The notes under the pieces: generated by a model
What the model was told of the DNA's origin: nothing
The model's input: the letters and a program-made list of their open reading frames with translations, nothing else
Databases searched by the model: none
From: Acidobacteriota bacterium
GTDB taxonomy: Bacteria; Acidobacteriota; Blastocatellia; Chloracidobacteriales; JADJPF01
Assembly: GCA_016213785.1 (NCBI GenBank)
Contig: JACQZQ010000057.1
Coordinates: 1-45,749, forward strand
Reading direction: 5' to 3'
DNA length: 45,749 nucleotides
Shown here: positions 1 through 7,211 of the stretch, piece after piece
Numbering within the stretch: the first letter of the stretch is position 1
Layout: each line of letters starts with the position of its first letter
Made by a program: the position numbers and the translations under genes

Positions 1-93
1 CTGCAAAAAAAGCTATCCAAGACAGTTTTTCTAGCTTCTCTTCTCAGTTAAATACTTCTAGAGATTGGATTTCTCGTTTTTTTAACCCTATTT

Positions 94-1035
94 TCAATAA
101 TTTTTCAAATTCTCATCTTTTTGGTTAAATACTATAATTTGCTGACATAATAAATCTAATGCAGCTTTAAGTGATTTTTGACCAGCCTCAATTAGCTTAT
201 CTGAGAAGTTACGCATTGCATTAATAAACTTTCGGTTATCATTTTTGTATGCTTCTCCCAGTTTCTGAATACGTTTACCAATACCATCTCCATCAATATG
301 AACAACAGCTAAATAACTTTGGTCGCCAAAACTTCTTCCTAGGTCATCAAAATCACTTGGATAAATAAACGCTTCAGGCGGTGGAATAATTTCTGCTAAC
401 CTTTGATTTGCTAAACTTGGTTTACCCGAATCGCTATCAGCATAAAATCTTTTAGCAAGTATTTCTGCTGATGCAGGGTATCCATCGCTATCACCTATTG
501 GCCTAGTAATTCCTACAGATGGGAAAGCTGTTGAACTACACTCTAGCGTGACTGATAATCCTAGCATTGGTACAGATCTAGAGTAGCTCTGTTTTTGTTC
601 CGCTAGTTGACTAAAAGTTTTATCAAAGATTTTTTTTAGTGAATCTGTCCAAGAAAATTCTACTGATTCTTGGATTAAAATCCTTAAATTAGGTGCCTTT
701 TTCATCACTTTACGTGAGAGAATGCGAGTAAATTCTCTTACATGTTCTATTTCTTGAAATATAACTAGGAAATTTCCTCCACCAGTATAAACAACTTCTG
801 CTGCAAGGGAGTTTGTTGTGTTTTCAATAGAAAGGCTTAGATCAAGTGCATCTTTATTAAGGTTTTTTCTAGTATCTTTAATATTATTTTTAGGGGTTAC
901 TTGTTGTACAGCTTTCATTGCCCATTGCCCAGTAGCTAGAGTTACTAGATGAGAAGCTCCAATATTTTCTCTTAACCGGTTACTAGAAAATATGTAGGGC
1001 TGAATTTGCGTAGTATCTACAATAACCAAGTACAT
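94..1035 (-). CDS. Cas10-like palm-domain protein, C-terminally truncated
   Basis: The 313-residue product resembles the Cas10/Cmr2 polymerase-cyclase family that makes cyclic oligoadenylates in type III CRISPR systems. It starts directly with a first-palm-like segment (IQPYIFSSNRLRENIGAS, residues 11-28) and has no HD nuclease domain. A YTGGGNFLVIF strand lies at 83-93. A second-palm metal-binding motif, VVHIDGDGIGK, lies at 244-254 with Asp248 and Asp250. Family members continue for a few hundred residues to a GGDD-type motif; this frame stops about 60 residues after DGDG, and I find no GGDD in any frame before the window edge. Similarity to the family seems to fade after about residue 296. 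The start is an ATG with an AAGGA ribosome site 6 nt upstream. It follows the CARF nuclease gene by 9 nt, so they are one operon. It is probably catalytically dead as written, or an assembly-edge fragment. Confidence 0.6.
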   Translation of the reverse strand: MYLVIVDTTQIQPYIFSSNRLRENIGASHLVTLATGQWAMKAVQQVTPKNNIKDTRKNLNKDALDLSLSIENTTNSLAAEVVYTGGGNFLVIFQEIEHVREFTRILSRKVMKKAPNLRILIQESVEFSWTDSLKKIFDKTFSQLAEQKQSYSRSVPMLGLSVTLECSSTAFPSVGITRPIGDSDGYPASAEILAKRFYADSDSGKPSLANQRLAEIIPPPEAFIYPSDFDDLGRSFGDQSYLAVVHIDGDGIGKRIQKLGEAYKNDNRKFINAMRNFSDKLIEAGQKSLKAALDLLCQQIIVFNQKDENLKNY

Positions 1036-1044
1036 ATTTAATCC

Positions 1045-2352
1045 TTACTTTATCCATTGTTCTAATTTTTGGCTTAACTGAGGGATATCTCTAGCGCTAA
1101 ACACTTTAATTCTGCCTAATCCAGGCATAAGGCTGTAAGCAGTGTCTTCTATATTTTGAGGGCTATCACTATAACAAACTAATGCTACTCTGGCCGCATC
1201 ACCACCAAGCTGACGAGCGCGAGTTATTATCTCAAAAAGTTTACGTTTTAATATTGCTCGTCCCCCAGGGTCTTGCCCACCTCCTTTAGATGTTGAACAG
1301 GAAATAGCAAAAAGCTGGTAGCCCTGCATTGCAACAACATCCAACTCAAAATCATCTAGAGAGTTTGTTCCTGTATCTGTTTCAGGCTTAAAATTCATCC
1401 TTATATCTTTCAATTGATAGCTTGGATTTGATTGACTTATTCTTGACTGGCAATCTCGTAATGCTTGTAAAGTAAAAGACTCTAACCATTTTCCGTCTAG
1501 CCAGTAAAAAAACTCTTCAGATTCTTTACCAGCAACAGCAGAAGCAGAAAAGTTTAATTGTCTTGCCGCATCCCCTAAAACAAAACTTGTGTTTCTAGTT
1601 TGTAACTCGTTTTGCAAAGCGGTCACAAAAGGCACTAAATTTCTATGAGTAGGTAAGTCGATGCTAACAGCGTCCAGATCAGCCATATCTAATAGCCTAC
1701 CCCTATACTTGCATTTTCTATTAAGCGCATCAGATATCCAAGACTTCCATTCCCTATAATTAAACTCACAAACTTTAGCAATGCTTTGTGCAACATTAAG
1801 CAAAATAGGTTGAGTAATTGGGTTTTCTTTTATTCTCCAACCATGTAAATCTATAAGTTCTTGTAGGGTTAGGTTAAAAACATTTCTAGTACTTAGTACT
1901 TTGCTCTGTTCTATGCCATCAAGAGCTTTTGGATCAAAGACCATATTTAGATTACGAGCATCTAAGTAACTAAATGATAAAGAGTTGATGCGTTTATTTG
2001 TTGCCCAATCTTTGATAGTTCGATATGTATGTACTGCCATAGTTTTAGTACCACCAGTATAATTAAGCCCTATAGATTCCAACTTTTCATTTCCTATTAA
2101 AGCTTCTTGTACGACTTTAATAATAGAAGAGGGATCTGTATCATCCATTTCTTTTAGTGTTGTAGGTATTTTTATTTCTTTTAATTTCTTCTCTAGTTTT
2201 TCGGCAATCTTTTCTGTTTCTTTTGTGTGTAGTAATGTAATTGCTCCGTTGGGGTTGACTAGTAATTTTCCAGCTACAAAATTAGGTAAAGGATTGCTTC
2301 CAACTAAAAGAAATAGGCGATCAACACGATAATCCGCAAAGCTATCAGGCAT
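1045..2352 (-). CDS. CARF-domain nuclease effector (DUF1887, Can2/Card1-like)
   Basis: The 435-residue product looks like a CRISPR ancillary effector: an N-terminal CARF sensor (about 1-150) followed by a PD-(D/E)xK nuclease fold (about 275-435). The CARF part contains FLLVGSN (14-20) and the diagnostic NYTGGTKTMAV (98-108), which binds cyclic oligoadenylate in relatives. The nuclease part has GKWLE (287-291), ELD (336-338), FAISCSTSK (348-356) and a KLFEIITRARQLGGD helix (371-385). The position usually held by the catalytic Lys of ECK reads Ser (SCS), so the active-site Lys may be Lys356 or one further on. The start is an ATG with AAGGAG 8 nt upstream. It is the first gene of the pair with the Cas10-like gene. 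Known relatives cut DNA or RNA when activated; the signal here is inferred. Confidence 0.72.
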   Translation of the reverse strand: MPDSFADYRVDRLFLLVGSNPLPNFVAGKLLVNPNGAITLLHTKETEKIAEKLEKKLKEIKIPTTLKEMDDTDPSSIIKVVQEALIGNEKLESIGLNYTGGTKTMAVHTYRTIKDWATNKRINSLSFSYLDARNLNMVFDPKALDGIEQSKVLSTRNVFNLTLQELIDLHGWRIKENPITQPILLNVAQSIAKVCEFNYREWKSWISDALNRKCKYRGRLLDMADLDAVSIDLPTHRNLVPFVTALQNELQTRNTSFVLGDAARQLNFSASAVAGKESEEFFYWLDGKWLESFTLQALRDCQSRISQSNPSYQLKDIRMNFKPETDTGTNSLDDFELDVVAMQGYQLFAISCSTSKGGGQDPGGRAILKRKLFEIITRARQLGGDAARVALVCYSDSPQNIEDTAYSLMPGLGRIKVFSARDIPQLSQKLEQWIK

Positions 2353-2725
2353 AGTATATTCTCCTTGGTAATACGTATTGATAGGAATGTATAGAGCACT
2401 TAGTTATATTATAAATATACTAAGTAATATGGCTGTTTTTACGCTTACAAATAATACTCTAGGATATTTTGCAGGTTAAGCAATTAATATAAGTTTTTTG
2501 CTACTGTAAATAAGATTAAGATTAGTTAGTTTATTAGTTCATTCTTCTTTTTTAGGCAAGACTTGAATTGCGCGAGGCCGAAAATCTGAAAATATTGCTA
2601 AAATTCCTGATTTACCTAAAGCTAGAGCCATAACCTATTTGCTCTCTAAAAGTATTTGCCTTGGCTAGTAACAGACTGTTATCTTACATCTTATTTATTT
2701 ACAATTACTAGCAAACTTTACAAAT
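2353..2725. other. Intergenic region between divergent CARF operon and yheT-like gene
   Basis: This 373-base gap holds no convincing gene. A palindrome at 2398-2425 overlaps a possible minus-strand -10 (TATAAT at 2408-2413) for the CARF operon. A 30-codon minus-strand open frame (2539-2631, ATG to TGA) with a more GC-rich middle encodes a peptide ending VLPKKEE. It could be a gene relic, but I do not recognise it. No ribosome site precedes the plus-strand gene at 2726. Confidence 0.4.
2398..2425. promoter_or_regulatory. AT-rich palindrome over a putative -10, possible operator
   Basis: ACTTAGT and ACTAAGT arms flank an AT-rich core. On the minus strand a TATAAT box (2413 to 2408) sits inside it, about 55 nt upstream of the CARF gene start. 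No good -35 is visible. A repressor site is one reading; a simple hairpin is another. Confidence 0.3.
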
Positions 2726-3784
2726 ATGTCAAAAGAAAACCAATCCTTAAAAGTTGAAACTAAAAGAACTTTAACTGAGACTGAAAGACAGGCTTTAAGC
2801 TTAATGCTTAAATGCAAGTTTATCCCTCGTCCAGGGCTTAGTAATAGACACATTATGACAATGGCGGGACATTTTATTTCGCGCCAGTTTCCTGGAATAG
2901 AAAAAATAAGCCAAGAACGGCTTTTTCAAGTAACTAATGAGGCTCAAATGCTCACCCATTGTGGGTGGCAGACACAAAAAGAGAAAAGTCCCTTAGTTAT
3001 TGTAGTTCATGGGCTAGAAGGCTCAAGTGAATCTAAATATGCCCTAGGAACAGCACTTAAAGCTTACCAATCTGGTTTTAATGTACTTAGAGTTAATCAA
3101 CGAGGTTGTAATAACACTTTTCATCTCTCGCCTACGCCTTATCATGCTGGCTTAACTAATGACCTACGTACAATAATTGACGAAGTAGCTAGTAAAGACG
3201 GGATTTCATCTATTTATTTAGTAGGTTTTTCCCTTGGTGGCAATCAGTCGCTTAAATTAGCAGGTGAATATGGAGAAAAGCCACATAAGGCATTAAAAGG
3301 AGTTTGTGCTATTTCTGTACCGATAGATTTAGCTGATTGTGCTGATTCGCTACATTGGGCGGAAAATTGGGTTTATGAATGGAATTTTTTACTTTCACTT
3401 TATAAAAGCTATAAACAACGTAAGAAATTAAACCCTAGTCGATATAGTTTACCTCCTTTTTGGAAAGTCTTAACAATGCGTAAGTTTGATGACTTAATAG
3501 CTGGGCCTTGTAATGGTTTTCATGATGCTAATGATTACTATAATCAAAATAGCTCTGCACAATTCTTAAAAAACATTACTGTTCCAACTTTAATTATTCA
3601 AGCTAAAGATGACCCATTTATTCCATTTACATCTTTTGAAAAAACTCCACGTTCTGAGATGGTAGCACTTTTAGCTACGGAGACTGGTGGGCATGTAGGC
3701 TATGTTGGAATTAGTCAACCTAGTGAAGATCCTTTTTGGATAGAAAATCGTGCAGTAGAGTTTTTTAAGCTTCTTTCAAGCTAA
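2726..3784 (+). CDS. YheT-family alpha/beta hydrolase
   Basis: This is a 352-residue alpha/beta hydrolase of the YheT/UPF0017 group (esterase-like; substrate unknown in bacteria). The family signature VVHGLEGSSESKYALG begins at residue 93. The nucleophile elbow is GFSLG with Ser169. The acid is in AKDDPF (Asp295/296) and the catalytic His in GGHVGYVG (His323). Length and motif order fit intact members. There is no signal peptide, so the protein is probably cytosolic. It stands alone, divergent from the CARF operon, and ends at a good intrinsic terminator. No Shine-Dalgarno is visible before the ATG, so the exact start is less certain than the family. Confidence 0.85.
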   Translation: MSKENQSLKVETKRTLTETERQALSLMLKCKFIPRPGLSNRHIMTMAGHFISRQFPGIEKISQERLFQVTNEAQMLTHCGWQTQKEKSPLVIVVHGLEGSSESKYALGTALKAYQSGFNVLRVNQRGCNNTFHLSPTPYHAGLTNDLRTIIDEVASKDGISSIYLVGFSLGGNQSLKLAGEYGEKPHKALKGVCAISVPIDLADCADSLHWAENWVYEWNFLLSLYKSYKQRKKLNPSRYSLPPFWKVLTMRKFDDLIAGPCNGFHDANDYYNQNSSAQFLKNITVPTLIIQAKDDPFIPFTSFEKTPRSEMVALLATETGGHVGYVGISQPSEDPFWIENRAVEFFKLLSS

Positions 3785-3791
3785 AAAGAAT

Positions 3792-3821
3792 AAGGTAAGC
3801 AGTTGCTTACCTTTTCTTTTT
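3792..3821 (+). terminator. Intrinsic terminator after yheT-like gene
   Basis: A 9-bp stem (AAGGTAAGC with GCTTACCTT) around a 4-nt loop is followed by a T-rich run with one C. It lies 8 nt past the stop codon. Confidence 0.75.
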
Positions 3822-3848
3822 AATTTACTTAATTTACTTAATTTACTT
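3822..3848. repeat. Three tandem copies of AATTTACTT
   Basis: A 9-base unit is repeated three times exactly, between the terminator and the convergent end of trxB. It is a short microsatellite-like array with no evident role. Confidence 0.8.
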
Positions 3849-3866
3849 TGCTTAAAATAAATTTGC

Positions 3867-4823
3867 TTAAGAAGAGATTTTTTGCTCTTCTAGCCAGCGT
3901 TCGGCTGAAATAGCAGCCATACAACCATAGCCAGCCGCAGTAATAGCTTGTCTGTAATGTTTATCATGAACATCACCAGCGGCAAATACACCTTCTATAT
4001 TAGTCTCAATATTATGTTTAGTAACAATATAACCTTGTTCATCTAATTCAATAACGCCTTTAATAAAGTCTGTGCTAGGCTTATGGCCGATTGCAACAAA
4101 TACACCACCAATAGGTTTAATAGTTTCTTGACCTGTAACTAAGTTTTTTAATCTAACTTCTTCTACATGGTTTTCGCCTAAGTATTCAACTAAAGCTGTA
4201 TTCCAGAGAAATTCTATTTTAGGATTAGTTAAAGCACGTTGTTGCATAACTTGGCTAGCACGCAATTTATCACGACGATGTACCATAGTTACCTTGGTAG
4301 CAAACTTAGTTAAAAATACTGCTTCTTCAACAGCCGTATCACCACCACCAACAACTATTAATTCCTTTCCACGAAAGAAAAACCCATCACAAGTTGCACA
4401 AGCAGAAACCCCACCACCAGAAGTTCTTAATTTATATTCACCAGCCACATTTAACCATTGAGCAGTAGCACCCATTGCTAAGATCACTGCTTTAGCGCTA
4501 TACCATTCTTTACCGATTAATAGACGAAATGGGCCTTTATTCTTAAACTCTACTTGGGTAACGTTTTCTTTTATTACTTCGGTGCCAAACCTTTCGGCTT
4601 GTGCAAAAAATTTTGCCATCATTTCCTGTCCATCAATACCTTCAGGAAATCCAGGATAGTTTTCTACTTCAGAAGTAAGCATTAGTTGACCGCCTGGTAG
4701 ATTAATACCTACAGGTTCTCCTGCTGCTACTAGAGGTTTTAGATTAGCTCTTGCAGCATAAATAGCTGCTGTTAAACCTGCGGGACCTGAACCAATAATT
4801 ATTATATCTCGCTCTTTTTCCAT
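3867..4823 (-). CDS. trxB: Thioredoxin reductase (NADPH)
   Basis: This 318-residue flavoenzyme transfers electrons from NADPH through FAD to thioredoxin in the cytosol. The FAD-binding GSGPAG is at residues 11-16. The redox-active CATC (Cys142, Cys145) lies in SACATCDGFFF. The NADPH Rossmann motif GGGDTAVEEA follows, and a C-terminal GVFAAGDVHD completes the FAD site. Length and motif order are those of low-molecular-weight bacterial TrxB. It is transcribed alone on the minus strand. No ribosome site is obvious before the ATG, but the protein begins at the normal point relative to the FAD motif. Confidence 0.95.
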   Translation of the reverse strand: MEKERDIIIIGSGPAGLTAAIYAARANLKPLVAAGEPVGINLPGGQLMLTSEVENYPGFPEGIDGQEMMAKFFAQAERFGTEVIKENVTQVEFKNKGPFRLLIGKEWYSAKAVILAMGATAQWLNVAGEYKLRTSGGGVSACATCDGFFFRGKELIVVGGGDTAVEEAVFLTKFATKVTMVHRRDKLRASQVMQQRALTNPKIEFLWNTALVEYLGENHVEEVRLKNLVTGQETIKPIGGVFVAIGHKPSTDFIKGVIELDEQGYIVTKHNIETNIEGVFAAGDVHDKHYRQAITAAGYGCMAAISAERWLEEQKISS

Positions 4824-4969
4824 TAATAATTTTTCCCCATTTCATCAGATTTATTTTTAGAAAGTTTGTAAATATTATGTAGGATTAAACAGGCTATTTT
4901 AGAGCAGCAGAATAGGAAAATCGAGGCTAGCTAGCAGATTACTAGATAATCTACTGTAAAATAAAAGGT

Positions 4970-5365
4970 TTAGTCTTCAGACTTATTTTTATTAAGGAAT
5001 TTTTGTAGACGTTCTGACTCTTTATCTTCATTCATATATTCAGACATGCCTTGACGAAATATTGCTCTAACATCCATTAGTGCAATAAAAACAAGTAGAG
5101 GGGCAAGTAAAATGCAGGTAGTCCAATAAATCCCAAAAAACCAAGGCCGATTAATAAACATTTCTTTATAAGTATAACCAAAGTAAGTCATTGCTAAAAA
5201 TAAGGTTAAAATCCCTGTCCCAATCATACGACGGGTAAAGCGCCGTCTAACCGCATCCGTTACAGTCCCAGCAATACGAGCATCACTGTAACGGCTAATT
5301 TCATGCCGAGACAGCAAAATGGCAACAACTATAGCTAAGAAAAAAAGAATATTTATTGTCCACAT
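4970..5365 (-). CDS. Small three-segment membrane protein, function unknown
   Basis: The 131-residue protein has three predicted membrane segments (about 3-19, 47-66 and 75-97). A basic stretch between the first two contains the RRRFTRR run. The C-terminal tail is charged and ends in KNKSED. I do not recognise a family. It lies upstream of trxB on the same strand with a 146-nt gap, so co-transcription is possible but not required. An imperfect stem at about 4936-4950 in the gap lacks a clear T tract. No ribosome site is obvious before the start. Confidence 0.6.
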   Translation of the reverse strand: MWTINILFFLAIVVAILLSRHEISRYSDARIAGTVTDAVRRRFTRRMIGTGILTLFLAMTYFGYTYKEMFINRPWFFGIYWTTCILLAPLLVFIALMDVRAIFRQGMSEYMNEDKESERLQKFLNKNKSED

Positions 5366-5402
5366 TTGGCAAAAAGTATAACCAAATTTAACTTAACTGT
5401 CA

Positions 5403-5426
5403 TTGAAAAAGTCTTTGAAAAAGTCT
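5403..5426. repeat. Tandem 12-base direct repeat
   Basis: TTGAAAAAGTCT occurs twice in tandem in the 275-base gap between two divergent genes. No other feature in that gap is supported beyond an AGGA ribosome site just before 5641. Confidence 0.6.
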
Positions 5427-5640
5427 TTTTTAATAAACCAAATCTCCTAATATAATTCTTAAAGCTAGATTTGTTATTTAAACAAGGCAAAAATCTAAAA
5501 TGTTTTTGGGCATTTATTGCATTTACTTATGAGTTTGCCTACAATTTAGCCCAAAATTAAATCTCTTTCTAAATAGTTATAATTATCATATTTCTTTTCT
5601 TAGCATTCAAAATCTAGGTTATTTATTTTAGGATTAATTT

Positions 5641-7191
5641 ATGAAAATAGAATTTCCAGAAAAATTTAATATGGCAACATATTTTCTTGATAATAATATT
5701 GAAGCCGGACGAGGTGATAAAGTCTGTCTTTATTATCGTAATCAAACCTATACTTACCAACAAATTGTTAATGAAACTAACCAGGTAGGTAATGTCTTAC
5801 TCTCTCTTGGCGTAGAGATGGAAAGCCGTGTGTTAATGGTACTCCCAGATTGCCCAGAGTTTGTTACTAGCTGGTTTGCTATTGCTAAAATAGGCGGTAT
5901 TATAACAATGGTAAACCCACTACTTCCTGCTAGTGACTATGAGTATTACTTAGAGTATACAAGAGCTAAAGTTGCAATTATTGATATAAGTACATTAGAT
6001 AAATTTGAATCTATATTATCTAACGCTCGCTATCTTAAGCATTTATTTGTAGTAGGTTGGGGAAATCATTCACATTCAAGCTACCATGAGTTAGTATCAA
6101 AAGCCTCAACAGTTTTAGAGACAGCACCAACATCTAAAGATGATATAGCAATTTGGCTTTTTACTTCTGGCTCAACAGGTCATCCAAAAGCAGCAGTACA
6201 TTTTCATCACGACCTACCTTATAACACAGAGTGTTATGCAAAACAGGTGTTACAAATTAGGGAAGATGATATTTGCTTAGGTGTACCAAAACTCTTTTTT
6301 GGTTATGCAACAGGCACAAACTTGCTTTTCCCTTTTGCTGTAGGCGGAGCATCAGCAATTTTTTCTGAGCGATCAACAGCAGAAACTATGTTTGAAATGA
6401 TTACAAAATATCGCCCTAGTATACTAACTAGTGTTCCAACAATGATAAATGCAATGCTTCAAATTGAAGATGCAAAGAAAAAATATGACCTAAGCAGTCT
6501 ACGCCTTTGTTTATCGGCAGGTGAGGCACTGCCCGAAGAACTTTATCACCGTTGGACTTCTGCCTATAACCTAGAGATTTTAGATGGAATTGGTAGCGCA
6601 GAAATGTTTCATATCTATATTTCTAATTATCCTGGAGATGTTAAACCAGGTAGTCTAGGCAGGGTTGTTCCAGGGTATGAAGCACGAATTATTAATGCTG
6701 ATGGGGTAGAAGTCCCTACTGGAGAAATGGGAACACTTCAAGTTAAAGGTGATAGTGCAGCACTTTGTTATTGGCAAGCTCATGAAAAATCAAAAGTAAC
6801 TTTTGCTGGTGATTGGATGACTTCAAATGATCAATTTCGCCGTGATGAAAATGGCTATTTTTGGTACTGTGGCCGTACAGATGATATGTTAAAAGTAGGC
6901 GGAATTTTTGTATCACCAGGAGAGGTAGAAAATTGCCTCCTACAACATAAAGCAGTTGCAGAGTGTGCTGTTATTGGAGTTAGAGACGAACAAAATCTAA
7001 TTAAATCAAAAGCTTTTATTGTTCTACGATCAGGTTTTGAAGCTAGTGGAGATTTAGAAAAAGAACTCCAGGAATTTGTTAAACAAATTCTTGCACCCTA
7101 TAAATACCCGCGTATGGTTGAATTTGTAGAAGACTTGCCAAAAAATGATCGTGGGAAAATAGATAAAAAACGACTTAAACAGAGTAATTAA
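5641..7191 (+). CDS. Benzoate-CoA-ligase-like acyl-CoA synthetase
   Basis: This 516-residue ANL-superfamily ligase activates a carboxylic acid as an adenylate and then transfers it to CoA. Its opening (FNMATYFLDNNI, then RGDKV) and its general pattern match the benzoate-CoA ligase subfamily. The P-loop LFTSGSTGHPK is at 173-183. GRTDDMLKVGG marks the hinge and C-terminal domain, and the catalytic Lys is in GKIDK (Lys506). No ring-reduction or beta-oxidation genes lie nearby, so the substrate may be benzoate, a hydroxybenzoate or another acid. The start is an ATG with AGGA 7 nt upstream. It is monocistronic and convergent with the next gene. Confidence 0.78.
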   Translation: MKIEFPEKFNMATYFLDNNIEAGRGDKVCLYYRNQTYTYQQIVNETNQVGNVLLSLGVEMESRVLMVLPDCPEFVTSWFAIAKIGGIITMVNPLLPASDYEYYLEYTRAKVAIIDISTLDKFESILSNARYLKHLFVVGWGNHSHSSYHELVSKASTVLETAPTSKDDIAIWLFTSGSTGHPKAAVHFHHDLPYNTECYAKQVLQIREDDICLGVPKLFFGYATGTNLLFPFAVGGASAIFSERSTAETMFEMITKYRPSILTSVPTMINAMLQIEDAKKKYDLSSLRLCLSAGEALPEELYHRWTSAYNLEILDGIGSAEMFHIYISNYPGDVKPGSLGRVVPGYEARIINADGVEVPTGEMGTLQVKGDSAALCYWQAHEKSKVTFAGDWMTSNDQFRRDENGYFWYCGRTDDMLKVGGIFVSPGEVENCLLQHKAVAECAVIGVRDEQNLIKSKAFIVLRSGFEASGDLEKELQEFVKQILAPYKYPRMVEFVEDLPKNDRGKIDKKRLKQSN

Positions 7192-7211
7192 TTTTTACTA
7201 TTTTAAGGTTT

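Noticed and set aside
2539-2631. 30-codon minus-strand frame ending VLPKKEE
   Set aside because: Too short and unrecognised to call a gene; mentioned only in the gap description.
1-2725. CRISPR array near the Cas10-like gene
   Set aside because: No regularly spaced direct repeats are visible on either strand in this part of the window.
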